64,000 nt of DNA, from NCBI RefSeq assembly GCF_000379105.1, contig NZ_KB900609.1, positions 3,457,689 through 3,521,688 of the forward strand, written 5' to 3'. The notes under the pieces were generated by a model that was not told the origin of the DNA, ran no database searches, and saw only the letters and a list, made by a program, of their open reading frames with translations. This stretch comes from Methylobacterium sp. WSM2598. Lineage in GTDB: Bacteria; Pseudomonadota; Alphaproteobacteria; Rhizobiales; Beijerinckiaceae. A program made the translations under genes and the position numbers. This document shows positions 8,691 to 17,806 of the stretch, piece by piece. The stretch's first letter is position 1; each line of letters begins with the position of its first letter.

Positions 8691-8825
8691 CGCGCCAGGC
8701 GGGGAGACGTCATCCCGTGCATCGCCGAAATCCAACCTCCCGCGCACGCCCCCGCAGGAAACAATCCAGCGACTCTGGCGGTTGGTGTGCACAGCAATCA
8801 CGAACAGCGCAGTGGAGTACCGCTC

Positions 8826-9029
8826 GTGTCGGATGTCGAGATGCGTTCGAATTTGACGTTCAAGGGCCGCGGCAGCGCCTCCCTGGTCGGGGACAGGATT
8901 GTCCTGCACGTGTGTCCGCTGTGCTCGCAGCGGAACATCGCGGCCGTGGCCCCGCAGGGCCGGTGCGCCTGGTGCGACTACGTCCCCGATCCGCGCGACA
9001 TCGAACTGACGGAGAGCGAGATCGCCTGA
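8826..9029 (+). CDS. small zinc-ribbon protein, 67 aa
   Basis: The GTG at 8826 is preferred because GGAG lies 9 bases upstream; an inner ATG at 8841 is possible. The product has two Cys pairs, CPLC and CAWC, 18 residues apart, which is the pattern of a small zinc ribbon. The other parts are a short basic N-terminus (RSNLTFKGRGSAS) and an acidic tail (DIELTESEIA). Such mini-ribbons often bind nucleic acid or act as protein adaptors, but no function can be assigned. It sits alone between two pseudogenes and appears to be intact. Confidence 0.6.
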   Translation: MSDVEMRSNLTFKGRGSASLVGDRIVLHVCPLCSQRNIAAVAPQGRCAWCDYVPDPRDIELTESEIA

Positions 9030-9204
9030 GGGGTGCGCGGCGCCCGCGCAGGCGGACGGGGCGCCGCGTCTCCTCGAAGCCGGCCCCGTCCCACGGCCGT
9101 TGCGGGACGACACCCTGAGTGAGCATCCAGGAAGGGGCGCGCTGCGGAGCCCCTGCGGGGAGGCGGCGCATGGCAGACCCCGACATCCGCGATTTCCCGA
9201 TCGG

Positions 9205-9800
9205 AGGCGGAGCGCGGGCGGGCGCGGATCTGGGAGGTCGACCGGGCCATGGGCTTGTCGCGCATTTTCGCGAGCGGCCTGCGCAACCCCGCCGGCCTCG
9301 ATTTCGAGCCGCGAACCGGGGCACTCCGGGCCATCGTCGACGAGCGGGACGAGATCGGGCCGAACCTCGACCCGGACTATCGCACCTCGGCGCGCGAGGG
9401 CGCCCTCCACGGCTGGCCCGACAGCGATGACGGCCAGCACGTCGGCCCGTGCCGCGAGCCGCAGCGGCCCGACCTCGTCGCGACCGCGGTCGAGCCGGAC
9501 GACGCGCTGAGTTCGCACCTCGCCCCGCTCGGGCTCGCCGTCTCGCGCTCGGAGGCCCTCCCGCCGGAATGCCGGGGCGGCGCCTTCGTGGGCGAGCACG
9601 GCAGCTGGGACCGGCGCGACCTCGGCGGCGACAAGCTCGTGCCCGTGCCCTTCGCGCATGGGCGGCCGAGGGCGGCGGCGCGGGACGGCCCGTGGGCGTC
9701 GCCGTCGACCCGCGCGGCGCACGCCTCGTCGCGCACGACGTCGGCGACGCCGCGTGGCGCGTGACGCCGAGCCCGGCCGACCATGAGCCGGCCCTCCGGC
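9205..9800 (+). pseudogene. remnant of a PQQ-dependent sorbosone/glucose dehydrogenase-like protein
   Basis: The frame ARIWEVDRA...SRIFASGLRNPAGLDFEPRTGAL, then ERDEIGPNLDPDYRTS, GWPDSDDGQHV, PQRPDLVA and GAFVGEHGSWDRRDLGGDKLVPVPFAHGRP, follows the C-terminal half of the soluble sorbosone dehydrogenase (GSDH, beta-propeller) family. The family-typical SYWG segment is shortened. A frameshift near 9680 moves the end (GRPVGVAVDPRGARLVAHDVGDAAWRVTP) into another frame. The N-terminal half, which holds much of the PQQ pocket, is missing. The ATG at 9249 is internal to the original protein. Confidence 0.7.
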
Positions 9801-9828
9801 GCGGGGGCGCCCGGTTCGCGCCGGCTCA

Positions 9829-9917
9829 CACGGGATCCGGTTGATCACAGCGGATCACGAGCCCGCGCGGCGCTTGAGCCCAATCCGCCGTCCCGAAGGG
9901 ATCAAGCGGATGTGCCA
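9829..9917 (+). repeat. dispersed palindromic repeat, copy 1
   Basis: Member of a seven-copy family in this window. A left palindrome (GGATCCGG...GCGGATC, degraded here) is followed by the GC linker CCCGCGCGGCGC and a right inverted repeat of the AATCCGCCGTCCCGAAGGG type. The distal end abuts the TGA stop of the minus-strand porin gene. Confidence 0.8.
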
Positions 9918-11165
9918 TCAGAAGGCGATCTGCAGGCGCACCTGCCCGATCTCGGCCTCGGCCGGGCGGCCGGTCGCGGCCGGATCGGCCCAGGCGTGGA
10001 CGTAGTTCGCCATCACGCGCAGGAAGGGCTCGGGATACCAGTTGACTCCGACCGTCACGTCCCGCTGGCGGCCTCCGCGGATGTCGCGGTCGGTGAGGTC
10101 GACCGCCGCGACGCGCACCGCCAGTTCGACGACGCCCGGGCCGCCCCGCGACACGCGCTGGCCGCCCTCCGGCGCGACGCGCTTGAACAGGCCGATCTCG
10201 GTCGCCGTGTCGGCCTCCACGACGTAGCGCGGCGCCTTCCCGTTCACGACCCAGGCGGCGTAGACGTAGCCGCCCCGGAAGGCGACGTCGCGCCCGGCCG
10301 TCCGCTCGACGCGCGTGGCGATGACCTCGGCCTGCACCCGCAGCGGGCCCTGCGCCCAGGCCGCTTCGAGGCCGAGCCGCCCGACCGCCCGCGCCTGCGC
10401 GATCACGTCCGTGTCGACGAGGCTCTCGCGGAACAGGACGCTCTCGGGCGTGGTGCCGAAGGACAGGGCCGGCCCGCCCCGGTCCAGGCCGCGGTAGCTG
10501 CCGGCGATCCCGAGATGCAGGACGCGATCCTGCGCCAGGATCGGCGCCGCGGTCGCCCGCAGCGTGCCGGCGACGCCGCCGCGCCCGACATCCGCGTTGA
10601 CGTTGCCGCCGTACACGCCCGCGGCGAGCGTCCAGTTCCGGCCATGCGTGCCGAGCGCCAGGCCCGTGTCCCGCCCGGGCGCGAACGTGTCGGCGAGCGA
10701 GCGCTCCATGAAGGTCGTGTCGTTGTTCGAGATCAGCTGCTCGAGGCTGAACGGCTCCTTGAAGTTGCCGACCGTCAGCGTCCACGAGGGCATGCCCGCG
10801 GCGACGGGCGCGCCCTTGTAGCTGAGCAGCAGGTTGTTGATCGGCGTCGCGGCGCTGGCCGGATCGTATTGCAGGTTGAGGATCAGGTTTCGGCCGAAGG
10901 TGAGCTTCGGCTCGATCCAGAGGCGGCGGAGATCGGCCGCGACCGGGAATTCGTTGGTCAGGGCCCGGCTGCCGCCCGCGCCGAAATCGGCGTGCAGCCG
11001 CCCGCCGAGTTCGAACCGGACCGCGTCGTCGGGGCCGCGCACGGTCAGGCCGCTCTCGTCGAGCGTCGCCCGCGGCGCGCGCTCCTGCGCCAGCGCCGGC
11101 GCGCAGGCGAGGAGGATGATCGCGCCCCAGGCGCCTTCGCGCCCCCTGCCTGCCCGCCGCGCCAT
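9918..11165 (-). CDS. outer-membrane porin, phosphate-selective OprO/OprP type
   Basis: A predicted 16-stranded outer-membrane beta-barrel for anion or phosphate uptake. The ATG at 11165 gives a signal peptide ending PALA before QERAPRATL. The mature part shows the order typical of OprO/P: LGGRLHADFGAGG, RRLWIEPKLTFGRNLILNLQYD, WTLTVGNFKEPFSLEQLISNNDTTFMERSL, then GVNWYPEPFLRVMANYVHA and the terminal aromatic strand QVRLQIAF ending in Phe, as barrel proteins do. Length 415. The true substrate cannot be read from sequence; pyrophosphate- or short-organic-anion-selective relatives exist. The stop codon touches a dispersed repeat. Confidence 0.85.
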   Translation of the reverse strand: MARRAGRGREGAWGAIILLACAPALAQERAPRATLDESGLTVRGPDDAVRFELGGRLHADFGAGGSRALTNEFPVAADLRRLWIEPKLTFGRNLILNLQYDPASAATPINNLLLSYKGAPVAAGMPSWTLTVGNFKEPFSLEQLISNNDTTFMERSLADTFAPGRDTGLALGTHGRNWTLAAGVYGGNVNADVGRGGVAGTLRATAAPILAQDRVLHLGIAGSYRGLDRGGPALSFGTTPESVLFRESLVDTDVIAQARAVGRLGLEAAWAQGPLRVQAEVIATRVERTAGRDVAFRGGYVYAAWVVNGKAPRYVVEADTATEIGLFKRVAPEGGQRVSRGGPGVVELAVRVAAVDLTDRDIRGGRQRDVTVGVNWYPEPFLRVMANYVHAWADPAATGRPAEAEIGQVRLQIAF

Positions 11166-11478
11166 GAACCGCCCCCCGCCGGCATCCTTCCGGGCCGCTG
11201 CCCCTCCGCAGCCTGCCTCCCGTCCGCGCGCCGCGGATTCACCTGGGTGAGGGCAGCCGTGATTTGCGCGCCCCCTTGCAGGAATGCAGCACCGTGGTCC
11301 GGGCGGGGCGTCCCGGGCCGCGCGCCCACTCATCACCCAAGGAAATCCGGCGTGCGGGGACCCGGCCCCAGGGATGTCCGCGTCGGATCTGCCCCCGTGC
11401 GGCCGCGCACTGGCCATTCGCCCCGGCGCGATCGATGATCAGGCTCGGTTCGGACCCTGCATGGGCCGGGAGAGACAG

Positions 11479-12342
11479 ATGCGGATACCTGCGACGGTCG
11501 CGCTCGCGGCGGGCGCCGCCCTGGTTGTGCTGCCCCTCGTCTTGGGCTCGTGGTACACGATCGACCAGACGGAGCGCGGCGTCGTGCTCCGCAACGGCGC
11601 CATCCACGCCGTGGCGCAGCCGGGGCTCGGTTTCAAGCTCCCCTTCGTCGACAGCGTCGCCAGGATCCCGGTGCGCAACCAGCTGCTCCGCTGGGAGAGG
11701 CTGGAGGGCTACAGCCACGACCAGCAGACCGCCCATTACATGATCTCCGTGAACTACCAGTTCGAGTCCGGGCGCGTGGCGGAGGTCTACGCCGATTACG
11801 GCGGGGCGGACGCGGCCGTGGCGCGGCTGCTGACCCCGCTCGTGCTCAAGCAGTCAAAGGTGGTGATCGGCCGCTTCACCGCGCAATCCGTGATCCAGGA
11901 CCGCGCCCGGCTCAACGCCGAGATCACCGACGCGATCCAGAAGGCGGTGAGCGGGCCGATCACGGTCACGGGCGTCAACGTCGAGGACATCAAGTTCTCG
12001 CCGGCCTACGAGAAATCGATCGAGGACCGGATGCTGGCCGAGGTCGAGGTGCTGCGCCTGCGCCAGAACGCGGAGCGCGAGAAGGTGCAGGCCCAGATCA
12101 CCGTGACCAAGGCCACCGCCGACGCCGACGCGGTCCGCGCGCAGGCCCAGGCCCAGGCCGAGGCGATCCGGATCAAGGGGATGGCGGAGGCCGAGGCGAT
12201 CCGCGCCCGCGGCGACGCCCTGCGCGACAATCCGAGCCTCGTCACCCTCGTCCAGGCCGAGCGCTGGGACGGCAGGCTGCCGAGCACCATGGTGCCGGGC
12301 GGGACGCTGCCGATGCTCGCGCTGAGCGGGAATGCCAAGTAG
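11479..12342 (+). CDS. SPFH/band-7 (prohibitin-like) membrane protein
   Basis: A membrane-anchored scaffold of the SPFH family. The chosen ATG at 11479 has GGGAGAG just upstream and leads straight into a signal-anchor (ATVALAAGAALVVLPLVLGSWY). The SPFH domain follows, with QTERGVVLRNG, GLGFKLPFVDSV and the heptad-rich stalk EREKVQAQITVTKATADADAVRAQ plus AEAIRIKGMAEAEAI. The usual C-terminal end (LVTLVQAERWDGRLPSTMVPGG) matches prohibitin homologues. At 287 aa it is full length. Relatives form ring-like complexes that control membrane proteases or lipid domains. It stands alone, so the partner is unknown. Confidence 0.88.
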   Translation: MRIPATVALAAGAALVVLPLVLGSWYTIDQTERGVVLRNGAIHAVAQPGLGFKLPFVDSVARIPVRNQLLRWERLEGYSHDQQTAHYMISVNYQFESGRVAEVYADYGGADAAVARLLTPLVLKQSKVVIGRFTAQSVIQDRARLNAEITDAIQKAVSGPITVTGVNVEDIKFSPAYEKSIEDRMLAEVEVLRLRQNAEREKVQAQITVTKATADADAVRAQAQAQAEAIRIKGMAEAEAIRARGDALRDNPSLVTLVQAERWDGRLPSTMVPGGTLPMLALSGNAK

Positions 12343-12631
12343 CAGAGGAGCAGTGGAGCAGGGCCGCGCGCGCAGCCGAGCCGGCCGGCGCGGCCGCGGA
12401 AGGGTGGTCGCGTCAGGGCCGCACAGCCGTTGATCGCGGTCCTTCTCGGAGGCGCCGCCTCACTTCCCGCACGCGCGACGGAGCGCCGGGATCCTTCGCC
12501 GCCAGTCCGGCGGCACCGCGGCGCGCCGCGGTCCGGCCGCCGACCCGGCCCAGCTCCGAGCGGCCGGCGATCGCCCGGCCGGCGATCGCCCGGCCGGCGC
12601 GCAATCGGCGCCGGGCCGCGCGATCCCCGGA
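12343..12631. other. GC-rich intergenic with a short tandem repeat
   Basis: No gene. At about 12555-12600 a 15-bp unit (GCCGGCGATCGCCCG) is repeated twice and partly a third time, each unit itself nearly palindromic. It could be a protein-binding array or simply slippage. Confidence 0.4.
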
Positions 12632-12675
12632 TTGACAAATCGCGCCCGTCGCCGCAATGTCCATCTGGTATACAG
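12632..12675 (+). promoter_or_regulatory. putative oxc promoter with GntR-style operator
   Basis: A consensus TTGACA at 12632-12637 is followed 17 bases later by the weak -10 CAATGT. Just downstream lies CTGGTATACAG (12665-12675), nearly palindromic and of the GTATAC class bound by FadR-subfamily GntR regulators. A second half-like CTGATAC follows. The position at the expected transcription start fits repression. A related site lies before the GntR gene at 20035. Inference from motif and placement only. Confidence 0.4.
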
Positions 12676-12998
12676 TCGACCTGATACAAAAAGCAGGCCG
12701 GCGCGAGACCCTTCCGGCGCTTCGGCGCCCGGGGGAGGCGCCGAGAACCCGCAGCGCCGGAGGAACGCCGATGTCAGACGCCCATTCACCGCCTCCCGCG
12801 TGAGCTGCCGCGGCCCGCGCCCGTGAGGGCCGGCCCGCCTCCGCCTTCCGGCCGCCGCGCCGCCCGCCCTGGGCGCCGTCGAGATCGGCCGCACGCGGCG
12901 CGCCCGCGCCCCAGACCGGCGCCCCGCGCCCAGACCCTACGCCGCCGGGACCGACCGCGCCCGGCCTGCCCAACCCAACAAGCACCAGGGGACCCCCG

Positions 12999-14804
12999 AT
13001 GGAAACGACCGTCAAGACGCAGGCCGAGCCGGCTCCCGACACCCTGCCGACCTCGTACGGGGCCGCCGCGCCCGCCGCGTCGGTGCAGAGCGAGCCGGAG
13101 CTGACGGACGGCTTCCACCTCGTCATCGACGCGCTCAAGCTCAACGGCATCGACACGATCTACGGCGTGCCGGGCATTCCGATCACCGATCTCGGCCGCC
13201 TCGCCCAGGCCGCCGGCATGCGGGTGATCTCCTTCCGGCACGAGCAGAATGCCGGCAACGCGGCCGCGATCGCGGGCTTCCTCACCAAGAAGCCGGGCAT
13301 CTGCCTGACGGTCTCGGCGCCGGGCTTCCTCAACGGGCTCACCGCGCTCGCCAACGCCACCACCAACTGCTTTCCGATGATCCTGATCAGCGGCTCCTCG
13401 GAGCGCGAGATCGTCGACCTGCAGCAGGGCGACTACGAGGAGATGGACCAGCTCGCCATCGCCAAGCCCCTGTGCAAGGCCGCCTTCCGGGTGCTGCACG
13501 CGGCCGATATCGGCATCGGCGTGGCGCGCGCGATCCGCGCGGCGGTGTCGGGCCGGCCGGGCGGCGTCTATCTCGACCTCCCCGCCAAGCTGTTCTCGCA
13601 GGTCATGGACGCCGAGGCCGGCGCCAAGTCCCTGGTCGAGGTGATCGACCCGGCCCCGGCGCAGATCCCGGCCCCGGCCGCGGTCGCCCGCGCCCTCGAC
13701 CTGCTGCGCAATGCCAAGCGCCCCCTGATCATCCTCGGCAAGGGCGCCGCCTACGCGCAGGCCGACGAGGCGGTCCGCGCCCTCGTCGAGACGAGCGGCA
13801 TCCCCTACGTGCCGATGAGCATGGCCAAGGGCCTCCTGCCCGACACGCACCCGCAATCGGCCGGCGCCGCCCGCTCGCTGGTGCTCAAGGACGCCGACGT
13901 GGTGCTGCTGCTCGGCGCGCGCCTCAACTGGCTCCTGTCACACGGCAAGGGCAAGACCTGGGGCGAGCCCGGCTCCAAGAAGTTCATCCAGGTCGACATC
14001 GAGCCGCGCGAGATGGACTCGAACGTCGAGATCGCCGCCCCGCTCGTCGGCGATATCGGTTCCTGCGTCGAGGCCCTGCTCGCCGGCATGCAGGCCGACT
14101 GGCCGGCCCCGCCGGCCGACTGGACGGCCACCATCGCCAAGAAAAAGGAGGAGAACGCCTCCAAGATGGCGGCGAAGCTCGCCAAGTCCGCCTCGCCGAC
14201 GGCCGCCTCGCCGATGGACTTCCACGGGGCGCTCGGGGCGCTGCGCGACATCATCCGCGAGCGGCCGGACGCGATCCTGGTCAACGAGGGCGCCAACACC
14301 CTCGACCTCGCCCGCTCGGTCATCGACATGTACCAGCCGCGCAAGCGCCTGGACGTCGGCACCTGGGGCGTGATGGGCATCGGCATGGGCTTCGCCATCG
14401 CGGCGGCGATCGAGACCGGCAAGCCGGTCCTCGCCGTCGAGGGCGACAGCGCCTTCGGCTTCTCGGGCATGGAGATCGAGACGATCTGCCGGTACAACCT
14501 GCCGGTCTGCGTCGTGATCTTCAACAACAACGGCATCTACCGGGGCACCGACACCGACCCGACCGGCCGCGATCCCGGCACGACGGTCTTCGTCAAGGAT
14601 TCCCGCTACGACCGGATGATGGAGGCGTTCGGCGGCGTCGGCGTCCACGCCACCACCCCCGAGGAACTCAGCCGCGCCGTGAACGAGGCGATGGATTCGG
14701 GCCGCCCGACCCTGATCAACGCGGTGATCGACCCGCGCGCCGGCACCGAGAGCGGCAATATCGGCAGCCTCAACCCGCAGAGCTCGGTCCGCAAGAAGAA
14801 GTGA
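12999..14804 (+). CDS. oxc: oxalyl-CoA decarboxylase
   Basis: A thiamine-diphosphate enzyme that converts oxalyl-CoA to formyl-CoA and CO2, the second step of oxalate breakdown. The fold is complete: an N-terminal pyrimidine-binding domain ([30 protein letters not shown], catalytic Glu in [12 protein letters not shown]), a central domain ([19 protein letters not shown]) and a C-terminal diphosphate domain with the GDS...NNN motif around residues 482-513 ([28 protein letters not shown]). The protein is 601 residues, slightly longer than Oxalobacter Oxc because of an extra Ala/Pro-rich N-terminus of about 35 residues. GGGGA lies 8 bases before the ATG. A strong intrinsic terminator follows the gene. 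frc lies 3 kb downstream on the other strand. Confidence 0.95.
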   Translation: METTVKTQAEPAPDTLPTSYGAAAPAASVQSEPELTDGFHLVIDALKLNGIDTIYGVPGIPITDLGRLAQAAGMRVISFRHEQNAGNAAAIAGFLTKKPGICLTVSAPGFLNGLTALANATTNCFPMILISGSSEREIVDLQQGDYEEMDQLAIAKPLCKAAFRVLHAADIGIGVARAIRAAVSGRPGGVYLDLPAKLFSQVMDAEAGAKSLVEVIDPAPAQIPAPAAVARALDLLRNAKRPLIILGKGAAYAQADEAVRALVETSGIPYVPMSMAKGLLPDTHPQSAGAARSLVLKDADVVLLLGARLNWLLSHGKGKTWGEPGSKKFIQVDIEPREMDSNVEIAAPLVGDIGSCVEALLAGMQADWPAPPADWTATIAKKKEENASKMAAKLAKSASPTAASPMDFHGALGALRDIIRERPDAILVNEGANTLDLARSVIDMYQPRKRLDVGTWGVMGIGMGFAIAAAIETGKPVLAVEGDSAFGFSGMEIETICRYNLPVCVVIFNNNGIYRGTDTDPTGRDPGTTVFVKDSRYDRMMEAFGGVGVHATTPEELSRAVNEAMDSGRPTLINAVIDPRAGTESGNIGSLNPQSSVRKKK

Positions 14805-14941
14805 GGCCTCCGCGGCCTCGCCCCGCGGCGGGCGCCTCGGCGGAACCGCGCGCGGCCAATCCGCCGAGGCCTTCGCTGCCGCATCATGGCCGCCGCCGAA
14901 CCGGCGGCCACCTCGGCGCATGATGCTCAGCCCGCCACCCG

Positions 14942-14972
14942 CCCCGCCGGCGCGTCCCGCCGGCGGGTTTTT
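14942..14972 (+). terminator. intrinsic terminator after oxc
   Basis: A perfect GC stem (CCCGCCGGC with its complement) around a 6-nt loop is followed by GTTTTT, ending 168 bases past the oxc stop. It lies immediately before the next gene, which therefore needs its own start signal or read-through. It also argues against the longer ATG start at 14886 for that gene. Confidence 0.8.
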
Positions 14973-14996
14973 CGCGTGATGCTGCGAGAGGGTCCC

Positions 14997-15725
14997 GTGA
15001 TCGATCCCGAACTTGCCGGCTGCCTGTCCTTCGCCCATCGCCTGCCGACCCGGCCTCCCCTGCCGCCCGGCCGCCACGCGATCGGCCTCTTTCCCGAGCG
15101 CGACGCGCTGCTGGTGGTGCCGCCGGCGGTCGCCCCGCGCCGGCCGACGCCCCTCGTCGTGCTGTTCCACGGCGGCGGCGGCAGCGCGCAGAAGATCCTG
15201 CCGATGCTGGAGGCGCACGCCGAGGCGCGCGGCTTCCTGCTGCTCCTGCCGCAATCGCTCTTCCCGACCTGGGACATCGTGATCGCCGGCAACGGGCCGG
15301 ACCGGGAGCGGCTCGACGCGGCGCTCGCCGCGGTGGCGGACCGCTTCCTCCTCGATCCGGACCACCTCGCCTTCGCGGGGCATTCGGACGGGGGCAGCTA
15401 CGCGCTCTCCCTCGGGCTGACCAACGGTCACGTGGTGAGCCACGTCATCGTGTCCTCGGCGGGCTTCCTGTCGGTGCAGGTCCAGCAGGGCGCCCCGAAG
15501 ATCTTCCTCTCGCACGGCACGCGGGACGAGCAGATCCCGATCGACCGCAGCGCCCGCGCCCATGCGGCGCTGCTCCGGCGCGCCGGCTACGACCTGACCT
15601 ACGTCGAGCACGAGGGCCCGCACGCGTGGCAGCCGGCGCTCGCCGCGCAGGCCGTCGACTTCTTCCTCGCGGGCCGGGCCGACCGGGTGCCGGCGGGCGA
15701 GGACGACGCGGTCGCGGCGGGATGA
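14997..15725 (+). CDS. alpha/beta-hydrolase (esterase/PHB-depolymerase-like)
   Basis: A serine hydrolase of the alpha/beta fold. The oxyanion-hole HGGGGSAQK after PLVVLFHGGG, the nucleophile elbow GHSDGGSYA, the acid in SHGTRDEQIPID and the base in HEGPHAWQP give a full Ser-Asp-His set. It is about 242 residues without a signal peptide, so it is probably cytosolic. The layout (phospholipase/carboxylesterase with GHSDGG) resembles small esterases and depolymerase-like proteins; the substrate is unknown. GAGAGGG sits 5 bases before the GTG at 14997. An ATG at 14979 is possible but has only terminator sequence before it. Confidence 0.78.
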   Translation: MIDPELAGCLSFAHRLPTRPPLPPGRHAIGLFPERDALLVVPPAVAPRRPTPLVVLFHGGGGSAQKILPMLEAHAEARGFLLLLPQSLFPTWDIVIAGNGPDRERLDAALAAVADRFLLDPDHLAFAGHSDGGSYALSLGLTNGHVVSHVIVSSAGFLSVQVQQGAPKIFLSHGTRDEQIPIDRSARAHAALLRRAGYDLTYVEHEGPHAWQPALAAQAVDFFLAGRADRVPAGEDDAVAAG

Positions 15726-15909
15726 GACCGGGCGGGCCGGTCCGCCGCGGGGGGCCCGGGCCCTGGTCGCGACGGCCTGGTCGGGTCCCGGATGCTCCCG
15801 CGCGTCCCCGTCCCGCGGGAGAAGGGCGGTCCGATCCCCTGGTCATCCCGGCGCAGCCCCGTAAGGTCGGGCGGGGGGCGGCCCCGCCCCGGCCGACACG
15901 GAGGACGCG

Positions 15910-16305
15910 ATGGAGATCACACGCAGCGGCGCCCGGCCATCCGAGCAGGGCTCGCCGGACTACTTCACCGGAGCCGTCCGCATCGACCCGCTGCTCAGCC
16001 CGCCCGCGCCGGCGCGGGTCGCGGGCGCGCTCGTGACCTTCGAGCCGGGCGCGCGCACCGCGTGGCACACCCACCCGCTCGGACAGACGCTGATCGTCAC
16101 GGCCGGGCTCGGCTGGGCGCAGCGCGAGGGCGGTCCCGTCGAGGAGATCCGGCCGGGCGACGTCGTCTGGTTCGCTCCCGGCGAGAAGCACTGGCACGGC
16201 GCCACCGCCCGGACCGGGATGAGCCACATCGCCATCCAGGAGAGGCAGGACGGGAAGGCCGTGGCGTGGCTCGACCCGGTCACCGACGCGCAGTACCGGG
16301 CCTGA
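15910..16305 (+). CDS. small cupin with the metal site of bacterial hydroxynitrile-lyase cupins
   Basis: A single-domain cupin of 131 residues. The metal-binding set reads His53, His55, Gln59 (WHTHPLGQ) and His94 (KHWHGA). These are the same residue numbers as the Mn-binding His53/His55/Gln59/His94 of the Granulicella tundricola hydroxynitrile lyase, a cupin of this group. The flanking motifs [18 protein letters not shown] and [15 protein letters not shown] also fit. Whether it acts on cyanohydrins, carboxymuconolactones or another substrate is open, since many such cupins are annotated only as cupin. It follows an alpha/beta hydrolase by 184 bases and faces the HPP gene tail to tail. Regulation not visible. 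Confidence 0.75.
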   Translation: MEITRSGARPSEQGSPDYFTGAVRIDPLLSPPAPARVAGALVTFEPGARTAWHTHPLGQTLIVTAGLGWAQREGGPVEEIRPGDVVWFAPGEKHWHGATARTGMSHIAIQERQDGKAVAWLDPVTDAQYRA

Positions 16306-16311
16306 ACCCGC

Positions 16312-17511
16312 TCAGGCGGCGCCGGCGAGCGCGCCCTCGCCGCGCGGGGTCAGCACCGGGCCGCCCGCCCGGGCCCCGTTCGCCACCAGCAGCGCGTTGA
16401 CCACGTCGCCCTGCGAGACGAGCCCGATCAGCCGATCGTCCGGCCCCACCACCGGCAGGTGGACGAGCCCCGCCTGCGACATCCACAGGGCCGCGTCGGC
16501 GAGCGGCGTCTCGGGGCGCACGGGGATCACGGGCGTCGTCATCACGTCGGCGACGCAGTGGTGCGGGGCGCGGCCGCGCGCGAGCGTCAGGCGCAGGCGG
16601 CGCGGCAGGTCGAGGCGCGGCCCGTTCCGGTTCCAGGCCGCCTTGTCGATGAGGTCGTGGTGGGTGAGGAGGCCGACCACCCGCGCCCCCTCGTCCGTCA
16701 CGGCGAGCGCCCGGATGCGGCGGCGCCGGAACAGGGCCAGGGCCTCGTCCAGGGAGGCGTCGGGCGCGATCCCGACCACCGCGCGCGAGAGCACCGAGGC
16801 GCAGGTCGCCGAACCGAGCGCCCGCCGCGAGGCCCGCAGCAGCGCGTGGTGCAGGATGGCGTCGAGGTCGGCCCGGCCGATATCGACGAACTCGCCGAAA
16901 TCCTCGAGCGCCGCGTCGAGGTCGGCGCCCGTGAAGCCCAGGCTGGTGAAGGGGGCCGGCATCGCGCCGCGGCCGGCGGGCGAGGCCTGTGGCGCCCGGT
17001 GCGGGTAGCTGCGCCCGGTGAAATTGTTGAACAGGATCGCCGTGGTGAGCAGGATCAGCGAGTTCAGCCCGACCGGCCAGAGCACGAAGCCGTAGCCGAG
17101 TTCGTGGATCGCCGGGCCGCCGAGCACGGCCGTCAGCGCCACCGCGCCGCTCGGCGGGTGGACGCAGCGCAGGGCCGTCATCACGGCGATCGCGACGCTC
17201 ACCGCCACCGCCGCCACGAAGGGGTCGGCGATCTGCGTGGCGGCCGTCACGCCGATCAGCGCCGCGACCGTGTTGCCGCCGAGGATCGACCAGGGCTGGG
17301 CGAGCGGGCTCGCCGGCACGGCGAAGAGGAGGACCGCCGAGGCGCCCATCGGGGCGATCAGGACGGGCAGCGAGGCGTGGTCGCCGAGCGCCGCGCGGCT
17401 CATCAGGCCGGTCGCCAGGATCCCGGCCAGCGCCCCGATCGCCGCGTGCAGGCGCTCGTCCAGGCTGACGGGAGTGAGATCGGGCAGGAAACGCCTCAGG
17501 CGGCGGAGCAT
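16312..17511 (-). CDS. HPP-family membrane protein with paired CBS domains
   Basis: An integral membrane protein with four to five N-terminal helices (about residues 25-165) carrying the HPP signature CVHPPSGAVAL and APMGASAVLLFAVP. The linker leads to two CBS domains (about 235-300 and 330-385: DEALALFRRRRIRALAVTDEGARVVGLLTHHDLID and VADVMTTPVIPVRPETPL...LIGLVSQGDVVNALL). CBS pairs bind adenosyl nucleotides and would gate the membrane part. HPP proteins have been linked to nitrite or other anion transport in cyanobacteria and plants; the substrate here is unknown. It is convergent with the cupin, with only 6 bases between the stop codons. Confidence 0.82.
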   Translation of the reverse strand: MLRRLRRFLPDLTPVSLDERLHAAIGALAGILATGLMSRAALGDHASLPVLIAPMGASAVLLFAVPASPLAQPWSILGGNTVAALIGVTAATQIADPFVAAVAVSVAIAVMTALRCVHPPSGAVALTAVLGGPAIHELGYGFVLWPVGLNSLILLTTAILFNNFTGRSYPHRAPQASPAGRGAMPAPFTSLGFTGADLDAALEDFGEFVDIGRADLDAILHHALLRASRRALGSATCASVLSRAVVGIAPDASLDEALALFRRRRIRALAVTDEGARVVGLLTHHDLIDKAAWNRNGPRLDLPRRLRLTLARGRAPHHCVADVMTTPVIPVRPETPLADAALWMSQAGLVHLPVVGPDDRLIGLVSQGDVVNALLVANGARAGGPVLTPRGEGALAGAA

Positions 17512-17698
17512 CGGCTGCGGGTTCCTCGCGGTGCGGGCCGCGCGGGCCCCGGCGTCAGGATCGGCGCCCGGCGGGAGCGGGCGCGCATCACCGCCCGGCC
17601 GCGGGCCGGACGCGGATCACCGTCCGGCGGGAGCCGGACGCGAGACGACGGACGGCGCGCCCCGTGAGGGACGCGCCGCCGTCGTCGCCGCGGGCCCT

Positions 17699-17806
17699 GT
17701 CATACGCCATCCGGTTGATTGCTTCGCAATGCGGATGTCGGCGTCGCTCAGGCGCCGCGCAGGCTGGTGATCCGGGATCCGCTTCGATCAAGCGGATCCC
17801 GGATCA
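17699..17806 (-). repeat. dispersed palindromic repeat, copy 2
   Basis: Reverse orientation. The palindrome TGATCCGGGATCCGCTT with its complement is nearly perfect, and the repeat's first three bases (complement of 17804-17806) are the TGA stop codon of frc. The distal end is the CCGGATGGCGTATGACAG-type arm. Confidence 0.85.

Noticed and set aside
9826..11438. Long open frames opposite and out of phase with the porin gene
   Set aside because: High-GC shadow frames; codon composition and lack of any motif favour the OprO/P gene on the minus strand.
12555..12600. Short 15-bp tandem repeats considered as a CRISPR-like array
   Set aside because: Only two to three direct units without spacers; not a CRISPR.
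14886..15725. Longer start (MAAAEPAATS) for the alpha/beta hydrolase
   Set aside because: It would translate through the oxc terminator hairpin and has no ribosome site or family similarity.
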